A DNA stretch of 64,000 nucleotides from Actinoplanes sandaracinus (GCF_030009775.1 NZ_JASCTH010000003.1:248001-312000); one strand, 5' to 3'. Counted from the stretch's first letter, positions 52,980 to 61,170 are shown. Notes: generated by a model not told the origin, from the letters alone. Translations and numbers: made by a program.

Positions 52980-53300
52980 GTGAAGATCTACGTGGACACC
53001 ACCGGCATCACGTTCACGGTGGCGAAGAAGGCTCAGCCGAAGGTGGACGAGAAGGGCAACCAGCGGTCCGAGAGGGGAACGGGCCGTCCGATGTGGCAGA
53101 CCCAGGTCGTCGCGCTCGACGAGACGGGTGGCGAGGTCATCAATGTCACGACGGTTGGAGAGATTCCGTCGGTTGAGGTTGGTCAGTTCGTCACTGTCGA
53201 GGCGCTGGAGGCCAAGGCGTGGGCTACCAACGGTCGTAACGGCACTGCGTTCCGCGCGGCGTCGCTGAAGCCCCTGACGAGTACCTCGGCGAGCAAGTAG
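52980..53300 (+). CDS. SCO3933 family regulatory protein
   Basis: This is a 106-residue beta-rich protein resembling the SCO3933 family of integrated actinomycete elements, with the family pattern VVALDETGGEVINVTTVGE and AFRAASL. Start GTG 52980 has GGGAGGA six bases upstream. Its role is regulatory by association with AICE transfer and replication genes; the mechanism is unknown. Confidence 0.82.
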   Translation: MKIYVDTTGITFTVAKKAQPKVDEKGNQRSERGTGRPMWQTQVVALDETGGEVINVTTVGEIPSVEVGQFVTVEALEAKAWATNGRNGTAFRAASLKPLTSTSASK

Positions 53301-53466
53301 CACTTCCTGCAACACCGGAACACCCAAGCCACAGTGTCCGTGGCAATCCCTCGACCGTTCGCGGTCGCCTATCTCCATCGCATCAACCTGATGGTCCGGA
53401 ATCTCGCTGGTTCTCCAGCATCCTGACCACCGGCCAACTGATTGGCCGTTGCAATTCCGAAGTGTG

Positions 53467-53546
53467 GCGCGGGGCCGGTACTGCTATCGAGCCTGCTGGC
53501 CTCGCCGCCTTCCCAACCATTATCCCCTTGAAAGGGGCGGTTGACC
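53467..53546 (+). promoter_or_regulatory. Repeated leader with SD hairpin (copy 1)
   Basis: A leader containing gggccggtactg, cctgctggcctcgccgcctt and the SD hairpin CCCCTT-GA-AAGGGG (53524-53537) ends directly before ATG 53547. A matching leader precedes the 54440 gene. The Shine-Dalgarno sequence lies inside the hairpin, so the stem could limit translation. Confidence 0.5.
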
Positions 53547-53972
53547 ATGTCTAACTCCGCTGTAGTGTTTGCCGTTTCAATCGGCACCCTCGTGGCCGCG
53601 CACCAGTTGGCCGACCACATCTTTCAAACTGACTCCGAAGCTGGCGCGAAAGCTGCGCACGGCTGGCACGGCTGGCGGCACCTTCTCCGCCACGTCACCA
53701 CGTACCACTTGACCGCCTTGGTGATGCTGCTGCTCACCGTCACGGTCCTTGACGTTCCGGTCACCGTCACCGGGATGGTCGCCGGGATCGGCTTTTCCGC
53801 CGTTACCCATGCCTTCCTGGATCGGCGTTGGCCGGTCCGCTGGATTCTCCAGCACCTAGGCGCATCCGGTTTCGCAGACCGGCAGACCCCCATCTGTGGC
53901 ATGTACCTCGCGGACCAGGCACTGCATTACGCGTGCCTGTGGGTCTCCGCACTCCTCATCGCTAGCTTCTGA
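53547..53972 (+). CDS. DUF3307-like membrane protein
   Basis: This is a 141-residue membrane protein with the family signature HQLADHIFQTDSEAGAKAA followed by HGWHGWRHL, and about three to four helices (about 8-25, 56-72, 74-92, 120-139). ATG 53547 sits after the hairpin-masked SD. Family members occur in transferred elements; a role in transfer or in membrane transport is not established. Confidence 0.7.
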   Translation: MSNSAVVFAVSIGTLVAAHQLADHIFQTDSEAGAKAAHGWHGWRHLLRHVTTYHLTALVMLLLTVTVLDVPVTVTGMVAGIGFSAVTHAFLDRRWPVRWILQHLGASGFADRQTPICGMYLADQALHYACLWVSALLIASF

Positions 53973-53995
53973 TCTCCAAGAAAGGAATCGTCGCC

Positions 53996-54172
53996 ATGAA
54001 CGAGGACAACACCATTTACCAGCTCGACGATGACGACTTCGACTTCGTCATCAACAAAATCGAAGCGTTCGTCACCCGCATCAAGAACTCTCGGGGCAGC
54101 GACACCAACGCCGTTCGTGGGCTCGCCTACTGGCAGAAGCTCCTGTCCGCGACCTACCTCCGACAGGACTGA
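53996..54172 (+). CDS. 58-residue acidic protein
   Basis: This is a small ORF with good initiation (AAGAAAGGA 6-14 bases before ATG 53996). It encodes an acidic start (YQLDDDDFDFV) and a basic helical end with LAYWQKLLSATYLRQD. It sits 23 bases after the DUF3307-like gene. No family is recognised. Codon use is consistent with coding. Confidence 0.6.
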   Translation: MNEDNTIYQLDDDDFDFVINKIEAFVTRIKNSRGSDTNAVRGLAYWQKLLSATYLRQD

Positions 54173-54198
54173 CCTTTTTCACCTGAGTTAGTGCGCGA

Positions 54199-54262
54199 GG
54201 TCGGCATCGGCTCACAACCTGCCGACCCCACGCCTTCCAACCCATCCCACCCCTCAGCAGGG
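54199..54262 (+). promoter_or_regulatory. Leader of the truncated copy: two hairpins
   Basis: GGTCGGC/GCCGACC (54199-54205 with 54221-54227) is followed by CCCT-cagc-AGGG (54251-54262) overlapping the SD of GTG 54273. It parallels the leader at 55601-55669. Confidence 0.45.
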
Positions 54263-54344
54263 AGGACGTGTCGTGTCCAAATCTACCCGAGGTTTCGGTT
54301 TCGGCAGGAAGTCCGGAACTGTCACCGTCATCGAACAGAAGGTG
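54231..54344 (+). repeat. 113-bp direct repeat, copy 1 of 2
   Basis: This stretch matches 55639-55751 with only a few differences. It covers the SD hairpin, the GTG start and the first ~24 codons of the membrane protein gene at 55680. It reveals a partial duplication within the element. Confidence 0.9.
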
Positions 54345-54410
54345 CTGCGCACAACGGCGCGGGCCGGTACTGGGCTCCCGAACCTGCTGGCCTCGCCGCC
54401 TTCTCTCTAA
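54273..54410 (+). pseudogene. Truncated copy of the 55680 membrane protein gene
   Basis: GTG 54273 opens 45 codons. The first 24 (MSKSTRGFGFGRKSGTVTVI onward to EQKV) repeat the start of the 55680 protein. The frame then leaves the parental sequence and ends at TAA 54408 after running through a copy of another gene's leader. It is a by-product of recombination between repeated leaders, although a short peptide could still be made. Confidence 0.65.
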
Positions 54411-54439
54411 CACTCCAACCCTTGAAGGGGCGGTTTTCC
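54357..54439 (+). promoter_or_regulatory. Repeated leader with SD hairpin (copy 2)
   Basis: This is similar to 53467-53546 (gggccggtactg, cctgctggcctcgccgcctt). It ends with CCCT-TGA-AGGG (54419-54429) over the SD and ATG 54440. It overlaps the 3' part of the truncated reading frame. Confidence 0.5.
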
Positions 54440-54643
54440 ATGCCTAAGTCACAGACCCGAAACGCTGTCCAAATCGCAGCGATTGTTGTCCTACTCGACC
54501 AACTCGGAGACAACCTCGACCGCCGTGACGGTGACGCCGCCGTCCAGACTCTCGACCAGATTCGGATCGTCGCCGGTGCCGAGTACGCCGACTACATCCT
54601 CTATCACCTTATCGCCGTCGGACTTAGCCGACGGACTAGGTGA
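54440..54643 (+). CDS. 67-residue helical protein
   Basis: This is a small protein: AAIVVLLDQLGDNLDRRDGD and YADYILYHLIAVGLSRRTR suggest two helices. It has AAGGGG ahead of ATG 54440 within a short hairpin. It lies in the element's operon and has no assigned family. Confidence 0.55.
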   Translation: MPKSQTRNAVQIAAIVVLLDQLGDNLDRRDGDAAVQTLDQIRIVAGAEYADYILYHLIAVGLSRRTR

Positions 54644-54697
54644 CCTGCCGATCAGCCTCCTTTCTCATCGCCTGAACCCCATGAGGGGCGAGGAACC

Positions 54698-54742
54698 ATG
54701 CCCATCTCATTTCTCGGCCCCTCGCGTGGAGGAATCTCATGA
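54698..54742 (+). CDS. 14-residue leader peptide coupled to NUDIX gene
   Basis: ATG 54698, after a CCCC-atga-GGGG hairpin and an AGG, encodes MPISFLGPSRGGIS. Its TGA overlaps the ATG of the NUDIX gene (ATGA), and that gene's SD (GGAGGA) is inside the peptide frame. Translation of the peptide probably controls access to the NUDIX start. Confidence 0.4.
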   Translation: MPISFLGPSRGGIS

Positions 54743-55557
54743 CCATCAAGCCCCTGTACCGGTCGGCCGCCGACTGGCCTTCCGTTCCGAACACCGTGAC
54801 GAAGCGCTGCGACAACACCTCCGTCGGTGTTCTCATCACCAACCGGGAGGGCCAGCACTTGTTGTTCGCCCGTAACACCCCGCCGGTGGGCATTGCCCCC
54901 GCCGCCGGCCACGTCGACGAGCACGGCAGCCCCGAACAGGCCGCCCGCACCGAGGTCGCCGAGGAACTCGGCCTCACCGTCACCACGCTGATCCCGCTCG
55001 CCCAGCAGTGGCGCACCAACATCTGCCGCCGCCAGCACGGACCTCACGGCCCCGGCCACCACTGGACCGTCTATCGCGCCGAGGTCACCGGCACCATCAC
55101 CGCCAGCCCCCGGGAAGCCCGCAACCCCCGCTGGTACACCACCACCGAACTGCAATATCTCGCCGAACGCACTGCCGACCGCGCTCGCGGCCGGATCAGC
55201 GTCGCCGAGTTCGCTGCGAACCCCGGCCTCGAACCGGTCTGGGTCGGCTTCCTCTACCACGCCGGGCTCATCACGCTCAGTCTGCGCGACCTGGACCGGG
55301 TCGACTACCTGGCCAGTCAGTCTCCGTACGAATCCGAAGCCAAGACCCCCTACCGATACCTGATCGTCTTCCGCTGTGACAACGGCGCGAACGGCATGGA
55401 CGTCGTTCCGATCATCACCAAGTCGGACGTGGAGTTCCACACCAAGGAAGACCTCGCGCCGGTCGTCACCGGACTTGAACGCGATAGCGGTTACCAGAAC
55501 GTCCGCATTCTTTCGTTCGAGCTGTTTCCCGAGGAATCAGACAGCACCGATCAATAG
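54739..55557 (+). CDS. NUDIX-domain protein with degenerate box
   Basis: This is a 272-residue protein with a NUDIX domain over about residues 25-145. The box (57-79) reads AGHVDEHGSPEQAARTEVAE then ELGL: Glu72, Glu75 and Glu76 are retained, but the first Glu of the consensus is Gly63 and the Arg is Thr71. The C-terminal 100 residues are an added region ending in an acidic tail. Similar proteins occur in actinomycete elements; activity is uncertain. Nucleotide hydrolysis or an RNA-binding role are both possible. Confidence 0.75.
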   Translation: MTIKPLYRSAADWPSVPNTVTKRCDNTSVGVLITNREGQHLLFARNTPPVGIAPAAGHVDEHGSPEQAARTEVAEELGLTVTTLIPLAQQWRTNICRRQHGPHGPGHHWTVYRAEVTGTITASPREARNPRWYTTTELQYLAERTADRARGRISVAEFAANPGLEPVWVGFLYHAGLITLSLRDLDRVDYLASQSPYESEAKTPYRYLIVFRCDNGANGMDVVPIITKSDVEFHTKEDLAPVVTGLERDSGYQNVRILSFELFPEESDSTDQ

Positions 55558-55600
55558 CGCTCTGAACAAGCATTGCCGCGTCTAGCAGTGCTCAGAAAAC

Positions 55601-55669
55601 GCGTAGGGCCGGTACCGGCTACCAACCATCCGGCCCTACGCCTTCCAACCCATCCACCCCTGAGCAGGG
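55601..55669 (+). promoter_or_regulatory. Leader of membrane protein gene: 12-bp inverted repeat and SD hairpin
   Basis: GCGTAGGGCCGG (55601-55612) and CCGGCCCTACGC (55630-55641) form a perfect 12-bp hairpin. Then CCCT-gagc-AGGG (55658-55669) overlaps the SD of GTG 55680. Together they look like an attenuator or protein-binding leader. Confidence 0.5.
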
Positions 55670-55751
55670 AGGACGTGCCGTGTCCAAATCTACCCGAGGT
55701 TTCGGTTTCGGCAGGAAGTCCGGAACCGTCACCGTCATCGAACAGAAGGTG
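55639..55751 (+). repeat. 113-bp direct repeat, copy 2 of 2
   Basis: This is the parental copy of the repeat at 54231-54344; it continues into the intact gene. Confidence 0.9.
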
Positions 55752-56606
55752 TCGCGCTCCTCAGCGCGTAACGCCCGGATCGCCTTCATCATCACCGCGA
55801 TCATCGTCGGGTTGCTCGCCATGAGCGTGGCTTCCGACCAAATGCACCCCATCCTGGCCGGGCTGCTCGCAGCCCCGATCGCCTTCGTAGCCGGCGCTCT
55901 GCTCTGGATGCTGTTCCGCATCTGGCCGGTGCTGCGAATCCTCTGGTGGTGGACCCCGGAGATCGGCGCCGGACTGGCGCTCGTCTACGGCTGGATCACC
56001 CTGGCCAACACCACCCCGGCCCCGGTCACCTTCGCCATCATGGCCATCCTGGCCGGAGTTCCGGCCGCCGTGCCCGCTATCCGCCGCCGGATCACCGCCC
56101 TCGCCTGGTGTTTCATCGTCCGGCACCGACTGCGGGTGTGCTTCTCGCAGTTCATCATCGCCAACAAGTCCGGCAGCCTGCCACTGATCCTGTGGGCACG
56201 CCCGACCCCGGTCGGGGAACGCGTCTGGGTCTACCTGCGCCCCGGCCTGTCACTGTCCCGGCTCCAGAAGCGCCTGGACGAAATCGCGGTCACCTGTCAC
56301 GCCTCCTCGGTGCTGGTCGAACTCGCCAGCGACAGCAAGAAGGCCGCCTACCTGCGGTTCGACATCAAACGCCGCGAAGTGCTGACCGCCAAGGTCAACT
56401 CGCCGCTCCTCAGCGTCATCGACACCACGAACATCCCCACCGCGTCCACGGCACCCACCGACGTGCCCACCGCACTGGACCTGCCGGACGTTCCCGCCGA
56501 ATCCCCCCTCGTCACGGCCACCAAGTCGGCCACCAACGGCAACGGCAAGAAGCCGACCAAGGCGGCCCCGGTCGCCAACACCTTCGACGACGACCCCTGG
56601 GACTGA
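55680..56606 (+). CDS. Four-TM transfer protein, probable membrane part of the DNA translocase
   Basis: This is a 308-residue protein with about four membrane helices (about 34-52, 57-79, 95-110, 115-133), then a soluble region with LSLSRLQKRLDEIAVTCHAS, and an acidic C-terminus FDDDPWD. This resembles the N-terminal membrane half of TraSA/FtsK-type translocases, whose ATPase domain is encoded separately at 57114 with one gene between. GTG 55680 follows the hairpin leader. It probably anchors the ATPase at the membrane during conjugation. Confidence 0.65.
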   Translation: MSKSTRGFGFGRKSGTVTVIEQKVSRSSARNARIAFIITAIIVGLLAMSVASDQMHPILAGLLAAPIAFVAGALLWMLFRIWPVLRILWWWTPEIGAGLALVYGWITLANTTPAPVTFAIMAILAGVPAAVPAIRRRITALAWCFIVRHRLRVCFSQFIIANKSGSLPLILWARPTPVGERVWVYLRPGLSLSRLQKRLDEIAVTCHASSVLVELASDSKKAAYLRFDIKRREVLTAKVNSPLLSVIDTTNIPTASTAPTDVPTALDLPDVPAESPLVTATKSATNGNGKKPTKAAPVANTFDDDPWD

Positions 56607-56620
56607 AAGGACAACCCGCC

Positions 56621-57016
56621 ATGAGCCTCGATCTCTTCAACTCTGATCGTCCGGTACATACAGGCTGTCTGACCTCACGGGACGTCGCCCGGCACGCCGA
56701 CCTGTACGCGCTGACGTACCAGTTCACCGACAACCGGGCTCTGGTCGCGCATCTGCTCCACGAAGCGTCCGACCTGATGGACGCGGCGCGAACCCTGTCG
56801 AAAGTCTTCCTCGAAGACGGCTGGGACAGCACTTCCCCGGCCAGCAGTGAAACACCGTGGCCGACCGGCCTCACTGAGGCACAGCGCCACGGCGTCATCA
56901 CCCTGGCCTCGACCTGCGCTTTTAACGCGACTTTGTTCGTCCAGGAGGCGCAACGCCGCCGTATCAAGCGCGCCGTCGAGGGCTGGGATCCCATCGCCAG
57001 CCCATTTACCGACTGA
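56621..57016 (+). CDS. 131-residue helical protein of the transfer operon
   Basis: This starts at ATG 56621, 14 bases after the membrane protein stop, with AAAGGA upstream. Mostly helical: LYALTYQFTDNRALVAHLLH and TLASTCAFNATLFVQEAQRR. Family not recognised. Position between the anchor and ATPase suggests a transfer accessory role. Confidence 0.65.
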   Translation: MSLDLFNSDRPVHTGCLTSRDVARHADLYALTYQFTDNRALVAHLLHEASDLMDAARTLSKVFLEDGWDSTSPASSETPWPTGLTEAQRHGVITLASTCAFNATLFVQEAQRRRIKRAVEGWDPIASPFTD

Positions 57017-57113
57017 CCACAAACGGAACCGACGCGAAGGCCGCAACGGCCTCCAAAGCAACGCGTCCTCCGCGTCGGTCTCCGCAGCCTATCCCCAACT
57101 GGAGGCCACTTCC

Positions 57114-57992
57114 ATGCCCGCCACCGCCCGCGACCCGCTCGGCACCAGCCGGGTACCTGTCGCACCTGGCCTGTCGATGTTCGACCCCATGTTCATCGGT
57201 ATCGACGAATTCGGCGAGCACGTAATGCTCGACGTCGTCTACCGCAACCTGCTGATCGCCGGAGAACCCGGCGGCGGCAAATCCGGCCTGATCAACCTCG
57301 CCGCCTCCACGGCGGCTTTGGCCGACAACACCCGCATGGTCCTGCTCGACGCCAAATTCGTTGAGCTCGGTCCCTACCGCGACATCGCCGACGCGTTCAT
57401 CGGCAACGACATCGAGGCTGCCATCAGTGTCCTCAAACGGCTGCTGACCGTCGCCACCAACCGCTACCAGTGGATTCTGTCGCAACGCCGTCGCAAGGTC
57501 AGCCGCGACGACAACCTGTCCGTGATCCTCACGATCATCGACGAACTCGCCATGTTCTCCACCGTGCTCGGTACCAAGGCACAACAGGAAGAGTTCGAAG
57601 GTCTGCTCCGCGGGCTCGTCTCGCTCGGCCGTGCTTGCGGCATGCCCGTCGTCGCCGCGACCCAGCGCACCTCCTGGGACATCATCCCCGCCAGCCTTCG
57701 GGACCTGTTCGGTTACCGGTGCGCGTTCCGCTGCACCACTCACGGCAGCTCTGACGTGATCCTCGGCCAGGGCTGGGCCGACCTCGGCTACTCCGCCACC
57801 GACATCGACCCCGACAACCGGGGAGCCGCCTGGCTACTCGCCGAAGGCGGTATCCCGCGCCGGATCAAGGCCGCGTACCTGACCGACGAGCAGATCTACA
57901 ACATCGCCGACTACGCCGCCTGGATGCGACGCCCGTCCGGCATCACCGTCCCTGCACCGTCCACCACCAGCCAATGGGAGATGGCCGCATGA
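57114..57992 (+). CDS. FtsK/SpoIIIE-type DNA translocase (TraSA-like)
   Basis: This is a 292-residue hexameric-type ATPase that would pump double-stranded DNA during conjugation of the element. Walker A is GEPGGGKSG (Lys56), Walker B IIDE (141-144), and the motif VVAATQRTSWDIIPASLRD lies about residue 182. There is no membrane helix and no gamma DNA-reading domain, so an anchor must come from another protein, perhaps 55680. ATG 57114 follows TGGAGG. Length is close to the soluble part of TraSA-like proteins. Confidence 0.87.
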   Translation: MPATARDPLGTSRVPVAPGLSMFDPMFIGIDEFGEHVMLDVVYRNLLIAGEPGGGKSGLINLAASTAALADNTRMVLLDAKFVELGPYRDIADAFIGNDIEAAISVLKRLLTVATNRYQWILSQRRRKVSRDDNLSVILTIIDELAMFSTVLGTKAQQEEFEGLLRGLVSLGRACGMPVVAATQRTSWDIIPASLRDLFGYRCAFRCTTHGSSDVILGQGWADLGYSATDIDPDNRGAAWLLAEGGIPRRIKAAYLTDEQIYNIADYAAWMRRPSGITVPAPSTTSQWEMAA

Positions 57993-58480
57993 CCACCCAC
58001 CCGACAACCCGACCCGGCCGACCGGCCACCCGACCTGCCGCCGGCCACTACATCAACCGCCACCACACCGTCACCGGTACCGCCACCCAGCTCGCCAACA
58101 TCGTGGCCAATCACCGCAACGCCGGAACCTTCGCCGGGATGAGCGCACCCCGTCCGGTACCCGGCGACCGCTTCCAGGTCGACATCCGGATCCGCGAATA
58201 CCAGCCCATCCGGCCCACCGCGCGGGTCACCTCGGCAGGCGCCTACGCCCGCACCCGCGTCCAGCGGCCCCGCCGCACTCGCATCGCGGTCATCGTCACG
58301 GCCGTCACCGGCACCATCGCCGGACTCGCCGCCGTCGCCGCCTACCTGATCGGCCAACTCGTCGAGCTCATCGCCGCCCACGCCGCACTGCTCCTCGGCG
58401 TCCTGGCCGTGGCCGCCATCCTCGCCGTCGCTGCGACCCGTCGCAGCTCCTCCAGCGGCAGGCACTGCCCCGGCTGCTGA
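57989..58480 (+). CDS. Two-TM membrane protein, Spd-like
   Basis: This is a 163-residue protein with an Arg/Thr-rich N-terminal half and two helices (about 96-118 and 121-142) close to the C-terminus. ATG overlaps the ATPase stop (ATGA). Spread (Spd) proteins of pSAM2-type elements are small membrane proteins encoded next to tra and help intramycelial spreading; this is inferred from position and shape. Confidence 0.65.
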   Translation: MTTHPTTRPGRPATRPAAGHYINRHHTVTGTATQLANIVANHRNAGTFAGMSAPRPVPGDRFQVDIRIREYQPIRPTARVTSAGAYARTRVQRPRRTRIAVIVTAVTGTIAGLAAVAAYLIGQLVELIAAHAALLLGVLAVAAILAVAATRRSSSSGRHCPGC

Positions 58481-58598
58481 CCGAGTGCGAACCCACAACT
58501 TCATACGTGACGGACGACAGGACCGGCTCAACGCCTGGAAGCACGACCGGTCCTGTCCATCACCGAACGCCCACCCGAAAGAAAGGGACGTGGCTGCC

Positions 58599-59030
58599 AT
58601 GCAGGCTACCCACAATCCACCCCTAACCGCCTCCGACACCGGTATGACACCGGCCGAACTGCTCCGTGGTGCTGCCCTCTACCTCCAGCACCGTGGCTGG
58701 ACCACCCACCAGTTCTACGACCTCGTCGGTGGAGACGCCGGACCCTTCCCGCCCGCCTGCGCTGTCGGCGCTCTGTACGTCGCCGCTTACGGCAATATCC
58801 GCCTGTTTATCTACGACCAGTTGGCGAAACCCGGAGATGCCGTCCGTGCTGCCGGACGCTTCTTTGCCGCGTACCTCGATCCCGAGTACGACACCACCGG
58901 GACCACCTACATCGACGTCATCAGCGATTGGAACGACTTCGAGGGCCAAACCCTGGCCGATGTCATCGAAGCCCTCACTGACGCCGCCACCGAGTGGGAC
59001 GGTATCCACTGCGCCGGGGGTGCCCGGTGA
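58599..59030 (+). CDS. DUF6197-like protein
   Basis: This is a 143-residue soluble protein with the pattern TPAELLRGAALYLQHRGW and PPACAVGALYVAAYG seen in DUF6197 proteins, which are frequent in actinomycete elements. ATG 58599 is chosen; GTG 58590 is in frame with a closer SD (AAAGGGA). The stop overlaps the next GTG (GTGA). Function unknown. Confidence 0.72.
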   Translation: MQATHNPPLTASDTGMTPAELLRGAALYLQHRGWTTHQFYDLVGGDAGPFPPACAVGALYVAAYGNIRLFIYDQLAKPGDAVRAAGRFFAAYLDPEYDTTGTTYIDVISDWNDFEGQTLADVIEALTDAATEWDGIHCAGGAR

Positions 59031-59353
59031 ACGGTTTCTCCGTCAACTTCGCCTTGACACCCAGCACGCCCTCCAGCGATCGCCGGCCTTCCCAGCCGCG
59101 CCGCCGTGACGTCGTCGAGAACGACGAATACGCCGCCTTCGTACGCCGCATCATCCGGGCGTTTGCCCGCCGTGTCGCCACCGGCGACGTCGAAGCACTC
59201 AGCGACATGGTCGCCCTCTCCTCCCAGTTGGACGAATCCATCGGCGACGCCGTCAAGGGCCTCCGCTCCCACGGCTACTCCTGGGCCGAAATCGCCGACC
59301 GGCTCGGCATCAGCCGCCAGGCCGCCCACCAGCGGTGGGGAGGCGACAAGTGA
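59027..59353 (+). CDS. HTH protein of the element operon
   Basis: This is a 108-residue protein with a helical middle (YAAFVRRIIRAFARRVATGD) and a C-terminal helix-turn-helix YSWAEIADRLGISRQAAHQR, similar to sigma region 4-like domains of element proteins. GTG 59027 overlaps the previous stop and its own stop overlaps the next GTG. A DNA-binding regulatory role is likely. Confidence 0.72.
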   Translation: MNGFSVNFALTPSTPSSDRRPSQPRRRDVVENDEYAAFVRRIIRAFARRVATGDVEALSDMVALSSQLDESIGDAVKGLRSHGYSWAEIADRLGISRQAAHQRWGGDK

Positions 59354-59766
59354 CCGCCTCCGCCCTCACCAGCGAATTCCTCGACGCTCTCGGTGCCCGC
59401 ACCTGTATCCGCGTCGAGTTCTACGACCCCACCGGTAGCCGCTACGGCTTCCCCACCTTCCCGTTCCGGCTCGCCCCGGACTTCCTGGCCACCCGCCGTC
59501 AGCTCCGGGCCGAAGGGCTCTGCCCCGGCGGCTACGACCCGGTCGCCCAGATCCTCTGGCGACACAGGAAGCAGCGCCGCGTCGCTTACCTCTACCGGCG
59601 CGACCTCGCCCGGCCCAAACGCACCGCCAGCCCGGCTCAGCTCGCCGTCATCGAACGGATGCTGACCGCCCGCCGCACCTGCGGCACCTGCGGCGTCGTC
59701 CGCGACTACTACATCCCCCGCCGCACCGGCACCTGCCTGTCCTGCGAGACAGGAGGCCGGTCATGA
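59350..59766 (+). CDS. RRQRL motif-containing zinc-binding protein
   Basis: This is a 138-residue protein with TRRQLRAEGLCPGGYDP (the RRQRL-type segment) and a C-terminal C-x2-C ... C-x2-C zinc knuckle (RTCGTCG, TCLSCE). It matches a family typical of AICEs. GTG start and TGA both overlap neighbours. May bind nucleic acid. Confidence 0.82.
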   Translation: MTASALTSEFLDALGARTCIRVEFYDPTGSRYGFPTFPFRLAPDFLATRRQLRAEGLCPGGYDPVAQILWRHRKQRRVAYLYRRDLARPKRTASPAQLAVIERMLTARRTCGTCGVVRDYYIPRRTGTCLSCETGGRS

Positions 59767-59963
59767 GCGTGCGCACCGACATCCGCAGCTTCTGGCACCT
59801 CTACCAGGAACTGCACCGCCGCGCCCAGGCCGTCGACCGGCTCGGTTTCGGCTACTCCCGCACCGACACCGACACCACCGGCCCTGCCAGGGTCCCGGAC
59901 GGCGTCGAGTTGCACTTCTTCACCGGCCGCACCCGCACCCATCAGCAGGGAGGCACCCGATGA
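59763..59963 (+). CDS. 66-residue protein of the element operon
   Basis: ATG overlaps the previous stop (ATGA), and its own stop overlaps the next ATG. An N-terminal helical part (FWHLYQELHRRAQAVDRLGF) and a Thr/Arg-rich end are all that can be seen. Family unknown. Confidence 0.65.
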   Translation: MSVRTDIRSFWHLYQELHRRAQAVDRLGFGYSRTDTDTTGPARVPDGVELHFFTGRTRTHQQGGTR

Positions 59964-60250
59964 GCCTCATCGACCTGGGCGCACACCTGGCCGCCGACAA
60001 CTGCCTCTGGTGCATCGGCGGTATGAGCCCCGCCGGAATCCACGACGATCTGGGCCCCGTCCTGTCCCTGTGCCCCACCCAACGGTGGTGCGACGAATGC
60101 CAGGGCCTGTCCCTGTTCCCGGCCGAATACGAAACCCTCGACGACCGCGTCAATGAACTACTCGATGACGGTTACGCCGCCGTCTGGTGCTCCGACTGCA
60201 TGGGCGTAGTCGCGGTCATCCCCGTCACCAACGACGGAGGCATCCGATGA
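59960..60250 (+). CDS. Cys-rich 96-residue protein
   Basis: This has three CxxC-like pairs (NCLWCIG, WCDECQG, WCSDCMG), probably two zinc sites. It overlaps both neighbours by four bases. Function unknown; coupled to the transfer genes. Confidence 0.68.
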   Translation: MSLIDLGAHLAADNCLWCIGGMSPAGIHDDLGPVLSLCPTQRWCDECQGLSLFPAEYETLDDRVNELLDDGYAAVWCSDCMGVVAVIPVTNDGGIR

Positions 60251-61170
60251 AACTCTTCGGCAAGAAGCCCACCCAGACCGAACCCCAGCCAACCGCCGTG
60301 ACGGCTTCCGGCAACAACCTCACCGAACAGTTCGCCGTCACCTACGCCGAACAAGCCGTCCCGAACATGCTCAGGGCCATCGAGAGCGTCAGGCGATACA
60401 ACCGCGTCACCCTCATCGGCGCACTGGTCACCAGCTATCTGCACCAGGCCCACTACCTGGCCTCGATCGGTGCCGGCTACTTCGCCTACCTGCCCCCGGC
60501 CATCTTCGACACCGCCATGGTGTCCATGCTCATCGTCGTCCGCACCCACGGCATCGCCAAAGACGCCAAACGCTGGGCCATGGCCGTCTTCTGCGGCGCA
60601 GCCCTCTTCTCCGCCGTCGTCAACTTCGCCGCTCCCGGCGACCTCGGCCTCCGCATCGTCTTCGCCCTCGTCGTCGTCCTGGTCATCGGCGTCGAACTCG
60701 TCGCCGGACGTATCCGTCCTGACTTCGTCGCCATCGACAGACAAGCCGCCGAACTCCTCGCCGCCGCTAACAAGATCGCCAACAGCACCAGCGGCCACAC
60801 CAGCACGCGCGGCAGCAGCCAGGCCACCGAACAGCCCACCACCCCGGCCCCCGTCACCGACATCAGCTCACACGTTGAGAGCAGCAAGGCAGTCAGCGAC
60901 ACTACCGCCGCCGCTACGCCGGCATCTGTTGCACCGTCGGCCGACACCGACCGTCACCCGACAGAGGCCATCCCGGCCCGGCTCGTCTCCGCCGCCCGCA
61001 TGATCACCATGCAACACCGGCAGACCTCGGCCCAGCCCATCACCGCCGACGAACTCGCCGCCCGGATCAACACCACCCCGGCCCTCGCCGGGCAACTCCT
61101 CGCCGTCATCGACAACCCGGCCCCGGCCCGGATCAACGGCAACACGCCCGCCCTCGGCGGTGCCCGATGA
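60247..61170 (+). CDS. DUF2637-like membrane protein
   Basis: This is a 307-residue protein with about four membrane helices (about 52-75, 80-97, 110-130, 137-156) and a Thr/Ala-rich tail followed by a short helical end, the shape of DUF2637 proteins of actinomycete plasmids and AICEs. Overlaps the previous stop. A spreading or transfer role is inferred. Confidence 0.72.
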   Translation: MKLFGKKPTQTEPQPTAVTASGNNLTEQFAVTYAEQAVPNMLRAIESVRRYNRVTLIGALVTSYLHQAHYLASIGAGYFAYLPPAIFDTAMVSMLIVVRTHGIAKDAKRWAMAVFCGAALFSAVVNFAAPGDLGLRIVFALVVVLVIGVELVAGRIRPDFVAIDRQAAELLAAANKIANSTSGHTSTRGSSQATEQPTTPAPVTDISSHVESSKAVSDTTAAATPASVAPSADTDRHPTEAIPARLVSAARMITMQHRQTSAQPITADELAARINTTPALAGQLLAVIDNPAPARINGNTPALGGAR

